Shown: positions 23,920-32,988 of the stretch, piece after piece
Layout: every line of letters starts with the position of its first letter
Position numbering within the stretch: the stretch's first letter is position 1
NCBI GenBank assembly: GCA_003457135.1
Contig: DMSQ01000034.1
Location: 44,779 to 108,778, forward strand
Reading direction: 5' to 3'
From: Prolixibacteraceae bacterium
GTDB lineage: Bacteria; Bacteroidota; Bacteroidia; Bacteroidales; Prolixibacteraceae
Length of the DNA: 64,000 nucleotides
The notes under the pieces: model-generated
The model's database searches: none
The model's input: only the letters and a program-made list of their open reading frames with translations
What the model was told of the DNA's origin: nothing
Made by a program: the position numbers and the translations under genes

Positions 23920-26900
23920 ATGGATTACAAATACCTGATCGTTAAAACCTGGGTTATACTTTTTATCAACCTGACTGTTTATGCCCAGCAATGGCAAGCT
24001 GTACCGCTTGTAACCAAAACCTTGAAAGACCTCGGAATGGTGGGTGGAGAAGGCTGTCAGGTTGTTCAGTCCATCGAAATTGACCAAACCGATGGAATGT
24101 TTCTGCTAATGGGTACCGACGTGGGCGGCATTTATCGAAGTACCGATGGCGGCAAAATCTGGAAACCCTGCAACATAGGCTATACTCCCCGCGGAAATGC
24201 CGGCTTTGCCATTGACCCGGGTAATAATCAACGGGCGTTGGCCGTGGGAGCGAACAGCATCAAAAACCAGAGTCACGGGCTGTACCTCACCACCGATCAG
24301 GGCGCCAGTTGGAAACAAGTGGTTCAGGAAGGAAATTACGACGGCTACCGGGGTTTTGCCGATAAAGTTGAATTTGTAAAAAGCAGTTTTGATGCCACTC
24401 TCAGCTATTCCAAAGTGGCTTACTGGTTGAACCCGGCAGGTGGAATTTACAGATCGGCCGATGGCGGTTCGAACTGGAGTAAGGTGAATACCCAATATGG
24501 CAATTCTATCCTGAAGGTGAACCATCAAAACGGCGATGTGTATGCGGCCAATTCAACCGGATTTTACCTTAGTACTGATGGAGGTGTGAATTTCACTAAA
24601 AAACTTGCCGAAAATGTGGCCGATATGGATGTTTCAATGGCTGCGACCGGACAAGTGTTTGTAAGTACAGCTTCAAAGCTCTTTGTTTCAGTTGATGGCG
24701 GTTCAACCTTTACGCAGGTTGCATCTGCTAACTTACCTACCAAAGTTGCAACTTTGAATGTCAGTCAGGCCGACCCCAATTACATGGTCATTTGCAACAA
24801 AATTAACGACTGGGGCGGCCCGATCTATTATTCAACCAATGGCGGCCATAATTGGACTATTGCTCAACGCAGTAACACCAGGGCATTTATGCCATACAAC
24901 GACCGGCTTCAGAAATTTGCCTGGCACCCCACCGATAAAAACCGGGTTTGGGCGCTTGGCGGAGACTGGATTTCGAGCAGCAAAGACGGTGGAAAGAACT
25001 TTGCCTGGGATGCCAATGGGTACAACGGAATTTTAGTGGGAGGGTTTTTCAATTTTAACCTTGCAGACCCCAATCTTTTGCTTGTAGCTTCGCAGGATTA
25101 TAACGGGGCATTTACCAAAGACAACGGCCAAACCTGGAAATACTGCAACGCCAGCAACCTGGGGTGGGGTGGTTTTACATACGGTGCTTATGCTGCCAGC
25201 GCCAATGTGTTGGTCACCCAGAATTCGCCTGGATGGGAACAGGATGGAAAACTCACCATCAGTAAAAATGGAGGCAGTACTTTCGTTAGCACAACGCTCA
25301 CCTGTACCGGACTGGATGTGGGCTGCGGCGATCCGAAAGACCCGAATATCATTTATTTCAGTAATTATTACAGCAAAGATTTAGGGAACACATGGACCGG
25401 GATGCCAGACTGCAAGGGCGTTCTGATTGCCAACATTTACGGTGAAAAGGAAGTTTATGGAGCAAATGGGAACAGGGTGGTAAAATCGGTCAACAAGGGC
25501 GAAAACTGGACAACAGTTGTTACGCTGAATTACAACATAGCCGATATTGCCATTGATCATGTGCTTAACCGGCTTTATATCGTTACATCGGGCGACCGGC
25601 TGTTTCAGTACGATTCATCCGGCTTGAAAGAAATAACTTCCCTGATACCCAAAGACCAGTTCAATGCAGTTGCCATTCAATCGGTGGCAGTTGATCCGCA
25701 AGATCCCAAAGTGGTTTACTGTGCCGGGGCCAAAAATGTGTATAAAAGCGATGCAAGTGTCAAACGATCGGTTGATGCCGGAAAAACATGGGCAATTATT
25801 ACCCCGAACAACCGGACCAACAATGGCATCGAAGCTGGAGATGGCGCCAACGAAGTATTTGCCATTCGGGTAAATCCGCTTACCCGAGAGCTATGGGCTG
25901 CCGGAAGTTGTTATGGAATCTGGAAAGAAGCCGGAGTGAAAGGCCTGGCCGTTTCAATCAGTGAACCAGCCAGCAACAGTACAGCAGTAACCGGTACTGA
26001 TTTGGTCATCAAAGTGGTTGCTACGCCCGGGGAACAGGCAATTTCCAAAGTGGAGTTCTTCAACGGAACCGACAAGCTCGGCGAAACCAATAGCGCACCA
26101 TACCAATTTACCTGGGCCAAAATTCCTCAGGGAATCCATCAGATTCAGGCTAAAGTCACTGACATCTCAGGCATGACCGGAATTTCGCCACCTATTACCA
26201 TCAAGGTAAATGCGGCCTGGGGACCGATTGAATACTCCGAAAACTTTGACGACGATCTGGCTCAAAACTGGACAGCGGGAAGTGGAACCTGGATGGTTGA
26301 AAACAAACAACTTCACCACAGTTCGAACAATGGCATTGACCTGAATATTTATGATGCAACTACATTTTTCAACTTCAGCTTCACTGCCAAAATACAACCT
26401 GTATGGGACAACAATTATGGCGTGGTTTTCAATTACAGCGACAGCAAAAATTATTACCGCATTGAACTGGATGCCAAACCATTGACAGCAATCATCTATG
26501 AAGTCAAAGAAGGCGCTGAAAAAAAACTGGGCGAAACCACTTACACCGATGGCGGAGCTGGTGTTTATTCAACCATTAAGGTTACCAACGACGGAAGAAA
26601 TACTTCGGTGGAGGTGAACGATAAAGTGATTTTTTCGAATATCGCCACCACAGTTTTTCCTTATGGCAAAATCGGTCTTTATGCCTGGTGGCAGCCTGTT
26701 TGGTACGACGAAATTCAGGTATCTGCCACAAGCAGTGAACCTCCGGTTGATTGGAATGCCTTGACAGAATGGGAAACTTCAGCAATGATGTTCCCGAATC
26801 CATTGTTGGATGGAAACCTGAGGGTTCAATTGGCCAAATCAGGGAAAAATATTCGGCTTGAAGTTTTCAATTTAGCCGGACATAAGATTTGGTCTGATCA

Positions 26901-27030
26901 GAATCCTGAGCCTGGTTCCTTTTCGGTTCCATCGGATGTCTTCCCTTGCAACGGATCCTATATCATCAGGCTAAGTTCTGAAAAGAATTTTTATCAAAGC
27001 AAAATTTTGAAATTAGGCAACAAAAAGTAG
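23920..27030 (+). CDS. Secreted GH74-like BNR propeller protein with Ig-like, LamG-like and T9SS sorting domains
   Basis: The 1036-residue protein has a signal peptide (to about 22, VYAQ). Asp-box repeats (STDGGKIW, STDGGVNF, SVDGGSTF, STNGGHNW, SKDGGKNF) fill about 50-665. GTDVGGIYRSTDGG (D67) resembles the first-blade motif of GH74 xyloglucanases, whose catalytic Asp lies there. An Ig-like domain (about 672-765, SEPASNSTAVTG...KVEFFNG) and a LamG/DUF1080-like domain (about 765-935, YSENFDDDLAQNW) follow. A C-terminal sorting domain (about 955-1036, MMFPNPLLDGN... to the end) sends it through the type IX system to the cell surface. Enzyme activity on xyloglucan is plausible but not shown. 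Confidence 0.78.
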   Translation: MDYKYLIVKTWVILFINLTVYAQQWQAVPLVTKTLKDLGMVGGEGCQVVQSIEIDQTDGMFLLMGTDVGGIYRSTDGGKIWKPCNIGYTPRGNAGFAIDPGNNQRALAVGANSIKNQSHGLYLTTDQGASWKQVVQEGNYDGYRGFADKVEFVKSSFDATLSYSKVAYWLNPAGGIYRSADGGSNWSKVNTQYGNSILKVNHQNGDVYAANSTGFYLSTDGGVNFTKKLAENVADMDVSMAATGQVFVSTASKLFVSVDGGSTFTQVASANLPTKVATLNVSQADPNYMVICNKINDWGGPIYYSTNGGHNWTIAQRSNTRAFMPYNDRLQKFAWHPTDKNRVWALGGDWISSSKDGGKNFAWDANGYNGILVGGFFNFNLADPNLLLVASQDYNGAFTKDNGQTWKYCNASNLGWGGFTYGAYAASANVLVTQNSPGWEQDGKLTISKNGGSTFVSTTLTCTGLDVGCGDPKDPNIIYFSNYYSKDLGNTWTGMPDCKGVLIANIYGEKEVYGANGNRVVKSVNKGENWTTVVTLNYNIADIAIDHVLNRLYIVTSGDRLFQYDSSGLKEITSLIPKDQFNAVAIQSVAVDPQDPKVVYCAGAKNVYKSDASVKRSVDAGKTWAIITPNNRTNNGIEAGDGANEVFAIRVNPLTRELWAAGSCYGIWKEAGVKGLAVSISEPASNSTAVTGTDLVIKVVATPGEQAISKVEFFNGTDKLGETNSAPYQFTWAKIPQGIHQIQAKVTDISGMTGISPPITIKVNAAWGPIEYSENFDDDLAQNWTAGSGTWMVENKQLHHSSNNGIDLNIYDATTFFNFSFTAKIQPVWDNNYGVVFNYSDSKNYYRIELDAKPLTAIIYEVKEGAEKKLGETTYTDGGAGVYSTIKVTNDGRNTSVEVNDKVIFSNIATTVFPYGKIGLYAWWQPVWYDEIQVSATSSEPPVDWNALTEWETSAMMFPNPLLDGNLRVQLAKSGKNIRLEVFNLAGHKIWSDQNPEPGSFSVPSDVFPCNGSYIIRLSSEKNFYQSKILKLGNKK

Positions 27031-27065
27031 TTATCGAAAACAACAATGTTTAAAGAAACCCAACC

Positions 27066-28460
27066 ATGAATAAACCTAAACCTCAAATCATCATCTTTCT
27101 GATTCTGTTAGCTTTTCCGGCAACCGCCATATTTGCCCAAAATACACCCATCAGCCTGAATCCTGAAAATCCGCACTACTTCAGTTATCAAGGCAAACCA
27201 ACCATTCTGATTACTTCAGGAGAACACTATGGAGCCGTGATGAATCCTGATTTCGATTACAAAGTCTATCTGAAAACTCTTCAAAAAGATGGGCTCAATC
27301 TGACCCGCACCATGACAGGCGCCTATTTCGAACCTGCGGGCGCTTTCAACATCTCCAAAAACACATTGGGACCGGATAAGCAAAAATTTTTATGTCCGTG
27401 GATGCGGATTGGTTCGGAATTAAAATTTGACCTCACCCAATGGAACCCGGCCTATTTTACCCGCCTGAAAGACTTTGTTGCAGAGGCCCGGAAACGTGGT
27501 GTGATAGTCGAATTGTCGCTGTTCTGCCCGTTTTACGAAGAGATGCAATGGGAGCTCAGTCCTTTTAACATCAAAAATAATGTCAACGGGTTAGGTGCAA
27601 TTCCCCGTACAGAGGTTTATACGCTCGATAAAAACAAAGGACTTTTACCTGTTCAGGAAAAAATGGTTCGCAAATTAGTTGAAGAACTGAAAAGCTTTCC
27701 GAACCTTATTTACGAAATTTGCAACGAACCCTATTTTGGCGGAATAACCCTCGAATGGCAGGAATATATTTCGAAAGTAATTACTGATGCCGAAATATCC
27801 TTCACCCACAAACACCTGATTTCGCAAAATATAGCCAATGGTTCGCAGAAAATTGAAAATCCAAACCCACTGGTATCCGTGTTCAACTTCCATTATGCTG
27901 CACCGCCAACCACTGTAGGCCTGAATTACGGACTGAATAAAGTGATCGGCGATAACGAAACCGGTTTCAAGGGGCAAAAAGATTCGACCTACCGCAAAGA
28001 GGCCTGGGAGTTGATTTTATCCGGAGGCGGATTGTTCAACAACCTCGATTATTCATTCACCACCGATAACGAAGACGGTACTTTTCAGTATCCTGCGGCA
28101 CAACCCGGAGGTGGTAGTGTGGCTTTCCGGAAGCAATTGAGCTACCTGAAAAAATTTATAGATTCGTTCAACTTTATAGCCTTGAAACCTGTTACTACGG
28201 TCTATTCGGATGGATTACCAAAAAAATGCGAGGCTTTTATTCTTTCTGAAACGGCAAAACAATATGCCATTTATGTGATGGGCGGCAAACAAGTCAATCT
28301 TGAAATCAATATACCAAAAGGTGATTATTGGTTGGAGTGGATGAACCCGCTAAGCGGAAAGGTAGAAAAGAAAGGAAAGCTCAGTCATTCAGGAGGAAAG
28401 TTAAAGCTTGAATCACCCATATATCAGGAAGATATTGCCTTAAAAATGGTCAGGAAATAA
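27066..28460 (+). CDS. Secreted clan GH-A glycoside hydrolase
   Basis: The 464-residue protein has a signal peptide (to about 25, AIFAQ). A TIM-barrel pattern is seen, with the general acid in YEICNEP (E221) and a candidate nucleophile in GDNETGF (E298). A small C-terminal beta domain follows (about 385-464). It resembles GH5/GH39/GH140-like enzymes without my being able to settle the family. It lies in the secreted enzyme run between the GH74-like protein and the GH10 xylanase. Confidence 0.75.
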   Translation: MNKPKPQIIIFLILLAFPATAIFAQNTPISLNPENPHYFSYQGKPTILITSGEHYGAVMNPDFDYKVYLKTLQKDGLNLTRTMTGAYFEPAGAFNISKNTLGPDKQKFLCPWMRIGSELKFDLTQWNPAYFTRLKDFVAEARKRGVIVELSLFCPFYEEMQWELSPFNIKNNVNGLGAIPRTEVYTLDKNKGLLPVQEKMVRKLVEELKSFPNLIYEICNEPYFGGITLEWQEYISKVITDAEISFTHKHLISQNIANGSQKIENPNPLVSVFNFHYAAPPTTVGLNYGLNKVIGDNETGFKGQKDSTYRKEAWELILSGGGLFNNLDYSFTTDNEDGTFQYPAAQPGGGSVAFRKQLSYLKKFIDSFNFIALKPVTTVYSDGLPKKCEAFILSETAKQYAIYVMGGKQVNLEINIPKGDYWLEWMNPLSGKVEKKGKLSHSGGKLKLESPIYQEDIALKMVRK

Positions 28461-28479
28461 ATATTTAAATTCAATCAAA

Positions 28480-29607
28480 ATGAACCTATATCTTCTAAAA
28501 CGAATCCAGTTAACAGTTTTGATCCTCGTGATTGGTCTGGTCGCATTTTCTGCAGATAACAAAGGCCTTAAAGATGTTTTTCAGGGAAAATTTTACCTCG
28601 GAACAGCGCTAAATACCAGACAAATTACCGGAAAAGATTCGGCCTCAGTCCTGATTATCAAACAACATTTCAACTCCATTACTGCCGAAAACTGCATGAA
28701 AAGTGCACTGATTCATCCGGAGGAAGGGAAATTTAATTTTGCACTTCCCGATCAGTTTGTGGAATTCGGGCTACAAAACCAGATGTTTATGGTGGGCCAT
28801 TGCCTGGTTTGGCACTCTCAGGCTCCCAAATGGTTTTTTGTTGACGGACGAGGTGACGATGTTTCGCGCGAAGTTTTGATCAACCGCATGAAAACACACA
28901 TTGAAACAGTGGTTGGCCGCTACAAAGGCAAGGTGAAAGGCTGGGATGTGGTGAACGAAGCCTTTCTGGACGATGGCTCATGGCGCGAAAGCAAATTTTA
29001 TAAGATTATCGGTCCGGAGTATGTAAAACTGGCTTTCCGGTTTGCCCGCGAAGCCGATCCGGATGCCGAATTATATTACAACGATTACAGCATGGCGCTC
29101 CCCGGAAGGCGCGACGGTGTAGTGAAGCTGGTGAAAGAACTTCAGAAAGATGGAATCCGCGTTGACGGAATCGGGATGCAAGGCCATTGCAGCATGGATT
29201 TTCCGAAGATCGAAGAATTTGAAAAAAGCATTCTTGCTTTTGCCAATCTGGGTGTTCAGGTACATATAACTGAAATGGATATTTCTGCCCTTCCAAACCC
29301 AAAAGACAAACAGGGGGCCGATGTTGATTCGCGGGTTGATTATGATGCTGAATTGAATCCTTATACCAATGGACTGCCCGAAGAGGTCGAAAAAGCCCAT
29401 GCCAAACGCTATCAGGATTTTTTTGATTTATTCGTGAAACATCAGGATAAAATTGCACGGGTGACCTTATGGGGTGTTCACGACCGGCAGTCGTGGAAAA
29501 ACAATTTTCCGGTTCCGGGGCGGACAGACTATCCGCTGCTTTTCGACCGCAACCTTCAACCTAAAAGTTTTGTGAAAAGCTGGCTTTCCCAAACTTCTTT
29601 TGAATAA
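28480..29607 (+). CDS. GH10 endo-1,4-beta-xylanase
   Basis: The 375-residue enzyme has a signal peptide (to about 24). GH10 hallmarks are HCLVWHSQAP (substrate-binding strand), general acid E160 in WDVVNEAF, nucleophile E265 in VHITEMDI, and WGVHDRQSW near the C-terminus. It would cleave internal xylan bonds in the periplasm or outside the cell. There is no carbohydrate-binding module. Its presence, with the later GH8 gene at 60320, points to xylan use. Confidence 0.95.
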   Translation: MNLYLLKRIQLTVLILVIGLVAFSADNKGLKDVFQGKFYLGTALNTRQITGKDSASVLIIKQHFNSITAENCMKSALIHPEEGKFNFALPDQFVEFGLQNQMFMVGHCLVWHSQAPKWFFVDGRGDDVSREVLINRMKTHIETVVGRYKGKVKGWDVVNEAFLDDGSWRESKFYKIIGPEYVKLAFRFAREADPDAELYYNDYSMALPGRRDGVVKLVKELQKDGIRVDGIGMQGHCSMDFPKIEEFEKSILAFANLGVQVHITEMDISALPNPKDKQGADVDSRVDYDAELNPYTNGLPEEVEKAHAKRYQDFFDLFVKHQDKIARVTLWGVHDRQSWKNNFPVPGRTDYPLLFDRNLQPKSFVKSWLSQTSFE

Positions 29608-29624
29608 ATTAAACAGTCCTCCGG

Positions 29625-31544
29625 ATGAAAAAAACAATCCTGATCATTGCGTTTTACCAGTTGCTCCAATTTGCCTATGCCCAAAATAAAGACAGTATAT
29701 GGGTTATAAATAATTTTACCAAAATCGAGCGGCAAATACCGATGAGGGATGGAATACGCTTATTTACCTCGATTTATATTCCAAAAGATACATCCGAAAA
29801 ACATCCTTTTTTGCTGACACGTACGCCTTATTCATGCCAACCTTACGGGGAGGATAAATTTGCTCCCTTCTGGAAATCTTATAAAATGAACTATTTAAAA
29901 GAAGGTTATATCCTGGTTGTGCAGGATGTGCGGGGCAAATGGATGAGCGAAGGTGAATTTGTAGATGTCAGGCCTTTCATTGCAAATAAAAAAAACAATC
30001 AGGAAACCGATGAGGCCAGCGACACATACGATACGGTTGATTGGCTACTTAAAAAAATACCTGACAACAATGGAAAGGCCGGCGTTTACGGAGTTTCCTA
30101 TCCGGGGTTCTATTCCACCATGGCGGCTGCTTCCAATCACCCGGCCATTTTCGCGGTTAGCCCGCAGGCGCCGGTTACCAATTGGTTTATCGGAGATGAT
30201 TTCCACCACAACGGCGCTTTCTTCCTGATGGATGGTTTTAGTTTCTATTCCCCATTGGACAGGGGATTTGGAATGCCTCGCCCCCAGCCGACAATGACCG
30301 GTCCAAAAACCGCAGGGTATCCGGTACATGATAATTATAAATTCTATCTCGAAACAGGACCTCTCGGCAACTTTGCAAAATTGACGGGCGACAGCATTAT
30401 CTTCTGGAAAGATTTATATGATCATCCCAATTACGATGAATGGTGGAAGGCCCGTGATGCGAGGAACGCGACAAAAAATCTTTCTCCGGCCATCCTTTGG
30501 GTTGGCGGATTGTTTGACGCCGAAGATAACTGGGGAACCTGGAATTCATACCAGTCAGCAGAAATGAATAACCCGGGCAAAGATTTTAATAAAATCGTTA
30601 TGGGGCCCTGGTCGCACGGTCAATGGGAGGGTAATGACGCTGCACACCTCGGAAATATCTGTTTTGGCAACAATACTGCAGCCTGGTACCAACAGAATGT
30701 TGAAATCCCTTTTTTCAATTTTTACCTGAAGGACAAAGGCAATATTTCACAAATAGCCGAAGCTACCATATTTGTTTCAGGCGAAAACTCATGGAGGAAT
30801 TTTAAGCAATGGCCTCCTGCCGAAAAGGTGGACAAAAGTTTGTTTTTACTAGCCAATGGTGGGTTAGACTGGAAAAAGCCTGTTGCAAAAACAAGCTCCA
30901 CCGAATATATCAGTGATCCGGCAAAGCCTGTTCCCTACGCGGAAGGGATCCATTTAATCAGAACGACTGAATACATGACCGATGACCAGCGCTTTGCCGA
31001 ACGACGGACGGATGTGATCGCTTTTAAAACTGAAGTGTTAACCGAAGACCTTGTCGTTACGGGGGTAGTCAAAGCCAACCTGTTTGCCGCAATTTCGACA
31101 ACCGATGCTGATTTTGTGGTCAAAGTGATTGATGTTTTCCCTGATCAATTTTCTTACGCCGATACTATATATTCTGACAACAGTTCTAAAAGAAGATATC
31201 CAATGGGCGCTTATGAGATGCTGGTGCATGGCGAAATCATGAGGGGACGGTACAGAAACAGTTTGGAGAAACCCGAACCATTTGTGCCGAACCAAATTGA
31301 ATTGGTCAGTTTTAATATTGGCGACATTGCTCATACATTTAAAAAGGGGCATCGCATCATGGTACAGGTTCAAAGCAGTTGGTTTCCTTTGGTTGACCGC
31401 AATCCTCAAAAATTTGTCAACATTTATACTGCTTCCGAAAATGATTTTCAAAAAGCTAGGATCCATATTTATCACGATCAAAAGCACCCAAGCCATGTTA
31501 TTTTGCCAGTTTTGAAAACCTTGAGCTCGGCTGAAAGTAAATAA
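29625..31544 (+). CDS. CocE/NonD (S15-type) alpha/beta hydrolase, secreted
   Basis: The 639-residue protein has a signal peptide (to about 20, FAYAQ). The N-terminal alpha/beta hydrolase part has the nucleophile S158 in YGVSYPG, and GPWSHGQW carries the likely catalytic His. The C-terminal part is the jelly-roll domain of the X-Pro dipeptidyl-peptidase/cocaine esterase family. Members are acylases, esterases or peptidases; the position after a xylanase makes an esterase acting on substituted sugars possible, but this is inference. Confidence 0.85.
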   Translation: MKKTILIIAFYQLLQFAYAQNKDSIWVINNFTKIERQIPMRDGIRLFTSIYIPKDTSEKHPFLLTRTPYSCQPYGEDKFAPFWKSYKMNYLKEGYILVVQDVRGKWMSEGEFVDVRPFIANKKNNQETDEASDTYDTVDWLLKKIPDNNGKAGVYGVSYPGFYSTMAAASNHPAIFAVSPQAPVTNWFIGDDFHHNGAFFLMDGFSFYSPLDRGFGMPRPQPTMTGPKTAGYPVHDNYKFYLETGPLGNFAKLTGDSIIFWKDLYDHPNYDEWWKARDARNATKNLSPAILWVGGLFDAEDNWGTWNSYQSAEMNNPGKDFNKIVMGPWSHGQWEGNDAAHLGNICFGNNTAAWYQQNVEIPFFNFYLKDKGNISQIAEATIFVSGENSWRNFKQWPPAEKVDKSLFLLANGGLDWKKPVAKTSSTEYISDPAKPVPYAEGIHLIRTTEYMTDDQRFAERRTDVIAFKTEVLTEDLVVTGVVKANLFAAISTTDADFVVKVIDVFPDQFSYADTIYSDNSSKRRYPMGAYEMLVHGEIMRGRYRNSLEKPEPFVPNQIELVSFNIGDIAHTFKKGHRIMVQVQSSWFPLVDRNPQKFVNIYTASENDFQKARIHIYHDQKHPSHVILPVLKTLSSAESK

Positions 31545-31730
31545 TTCGCAGCAATAATTCGACTGAAATCACATTTTAAGTGCCAATAGTGTGATTCTGA
31601 GCAATATGAAAGATTGTTGAACTTCGATTTTATCTTAATGATTTTGAATACTTTTGTTGTAAATTATTCTTTTCGGAGTGGCCTCAAATCTGATTTTCAA
31701 AATAAACGTAAATAAAAACCTAAAAACACC

Positions 31731-32981
31731 ATGACCAAAAATCTATTCTTTTGCTTCTTTATTGCCCTGAGTTTGTTGGCCTGTAATCCAGCCTCAAAGC
31801 AACCAACCATAACACAAGCCACCTTTATCAAAATTGATGGCCAAAACCTGATCGCCCCCAATGGTGAAAAGTTTTTCATTCAGGGAATTAATCTTGGCAA
31901 CTGGTTAAATCCTGAAGGTTATATGTTCAGCTTTCAACGGACAAGCTCAGTTCGGTTGATTGATGAGGCTTTTTGCGAAATGGTTGGTCCTGATTTTACC
32001 AACCTTTTCTGGAAACAGTTTAAAGATAATTACATTACCCGCGACGACATCCGCTACATACGTAATACCGGGATGAATACCATTCGAATCCCATTTCATT
32101 ACAAATTATTTACTAATGAAGATTACATGGGATTGTCAGTCAATCAGGACGGATTTCAGCGGATAGACAGTTTGGTTAGCTGGTGCCGCGAATCGGAGAT
32201 TTACCTGATTCTGGACATGCACGATGCACCTGGCGGGCAAACTGGCGACAACATTGACGACAGTTTCGGCTACCCATGGCTGATGACCAGCGAGGAAAGC
32301 CAGAGCAAGTTCGTGGCTATCTGGAAAAAGATTGCAGAACATTACCAAAATGAACCGGTAGTTCTGGGATATGATTTGCTGAACGAACCCATTGCCACTT
32401 ATTTTGGCGATGAAAAGGAAAAACTGAACGCCGCCCTCGAACCCGTCTATAAAAAGGCTGTTGCAGCCATTCGCGAAGTGGACCAGAATCACATCGTTAT
32501 ACTGGGAGGCGCACAGTGGAACAGCAATTTTAAGGTTTTCAAAGACTCGAAGTTTGATGATAAACTGATATATACCTGTCACCGGTATTGGTGCGACACG
32601 CTTCAGGCCAATATTCAGGATTTTGTCAGTTTCCGCGACTCGGTCAATTTACCTATATTTATGGGAGAAACAGGCGAGAATACCGACCAGTGGATCGGAG
32701 CCTGGACCCGGCTGATGGAACGCAACAACATCGGCTGGACCTACTGGCCATATAAAAAGATGGGAAGCCCCAGTTCGGTGATGAACATTGCCCAACCCGA
32801 AAACTGGGATAAAATCGTTGAATTCACCGAAGCGCCGCGCAACAATTTTGATGAAATACGCAAAGCACGCCCTGATCAGGAACAGGTAAAAAAGGCCATG
32901 CTTCAAATGATCGAAAACTGCAAATTCAGCAATTGCATAGTGAATGAAAACTATGTGAGGGCAATGGGAATGAAGCCGTGA
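31731..32981 (+). CDS. GH5 family lipoprotein
   Basis: The 416-residue protein has a lipobox (SLLAC, Cys18), so it is a lipid-anchored envelope protein. The TIM barrel has FIQGINLGNWL at the first strand, general acid E219 in LLNEP and nucleophile E313 in FMGETGEN. WTYWPYKK follows the last strand. Subfamily substrate (glucan, mannan or other) cannot be told. It is separated from the upstream run by 186 bp and converges on the heparinase-like gene with only 7 bp between them. Confidence 0.88.
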   Translation: MTKNLFFCFFIALSLLACNPASKQPTITQATFIKIDGQNLIAPNGEKFFIQGINLGNWLNPEGYMFSFQRTSSVRLIDEAFCEMVGPDFTNLFWKQFKDNYITRDDIRYIRNTGMNTIRIPFHYKLFTNEDYMGLSVNQDGFQRIDSLVSWCRESEIYLILDMHDAPGGQTGDNIDDSFGYPWLMTSEESQSKFVAIWKKIAEHYQNEPVVLGYDLLNEPIATYFGDEKEKLNAALEPVYKKAVAAIREVDQNHIVILGGAQWNSNFKVFKDSKFDDKLIYTCHRYWCDTLQANIQDFVSFRDSVNLPIFMGETGENTDQWIGAWTRLMERNNIGWTYWPYKKMGSPSSVMNIAQPENWDKIVEFTEAPRNNFDEIRKARPDQEQVKKAMLQMIENCKFSNCIVNENYVRAMGMKP

Positions 32982-32988
32982 TTGAAAT

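Noticed and set aside
32136..32582. 148-residue leftward frame opposite the GH5 gene
   Set aside because: Shadow of the GH5 coding sequence, which has both catalytic Glu motifs.
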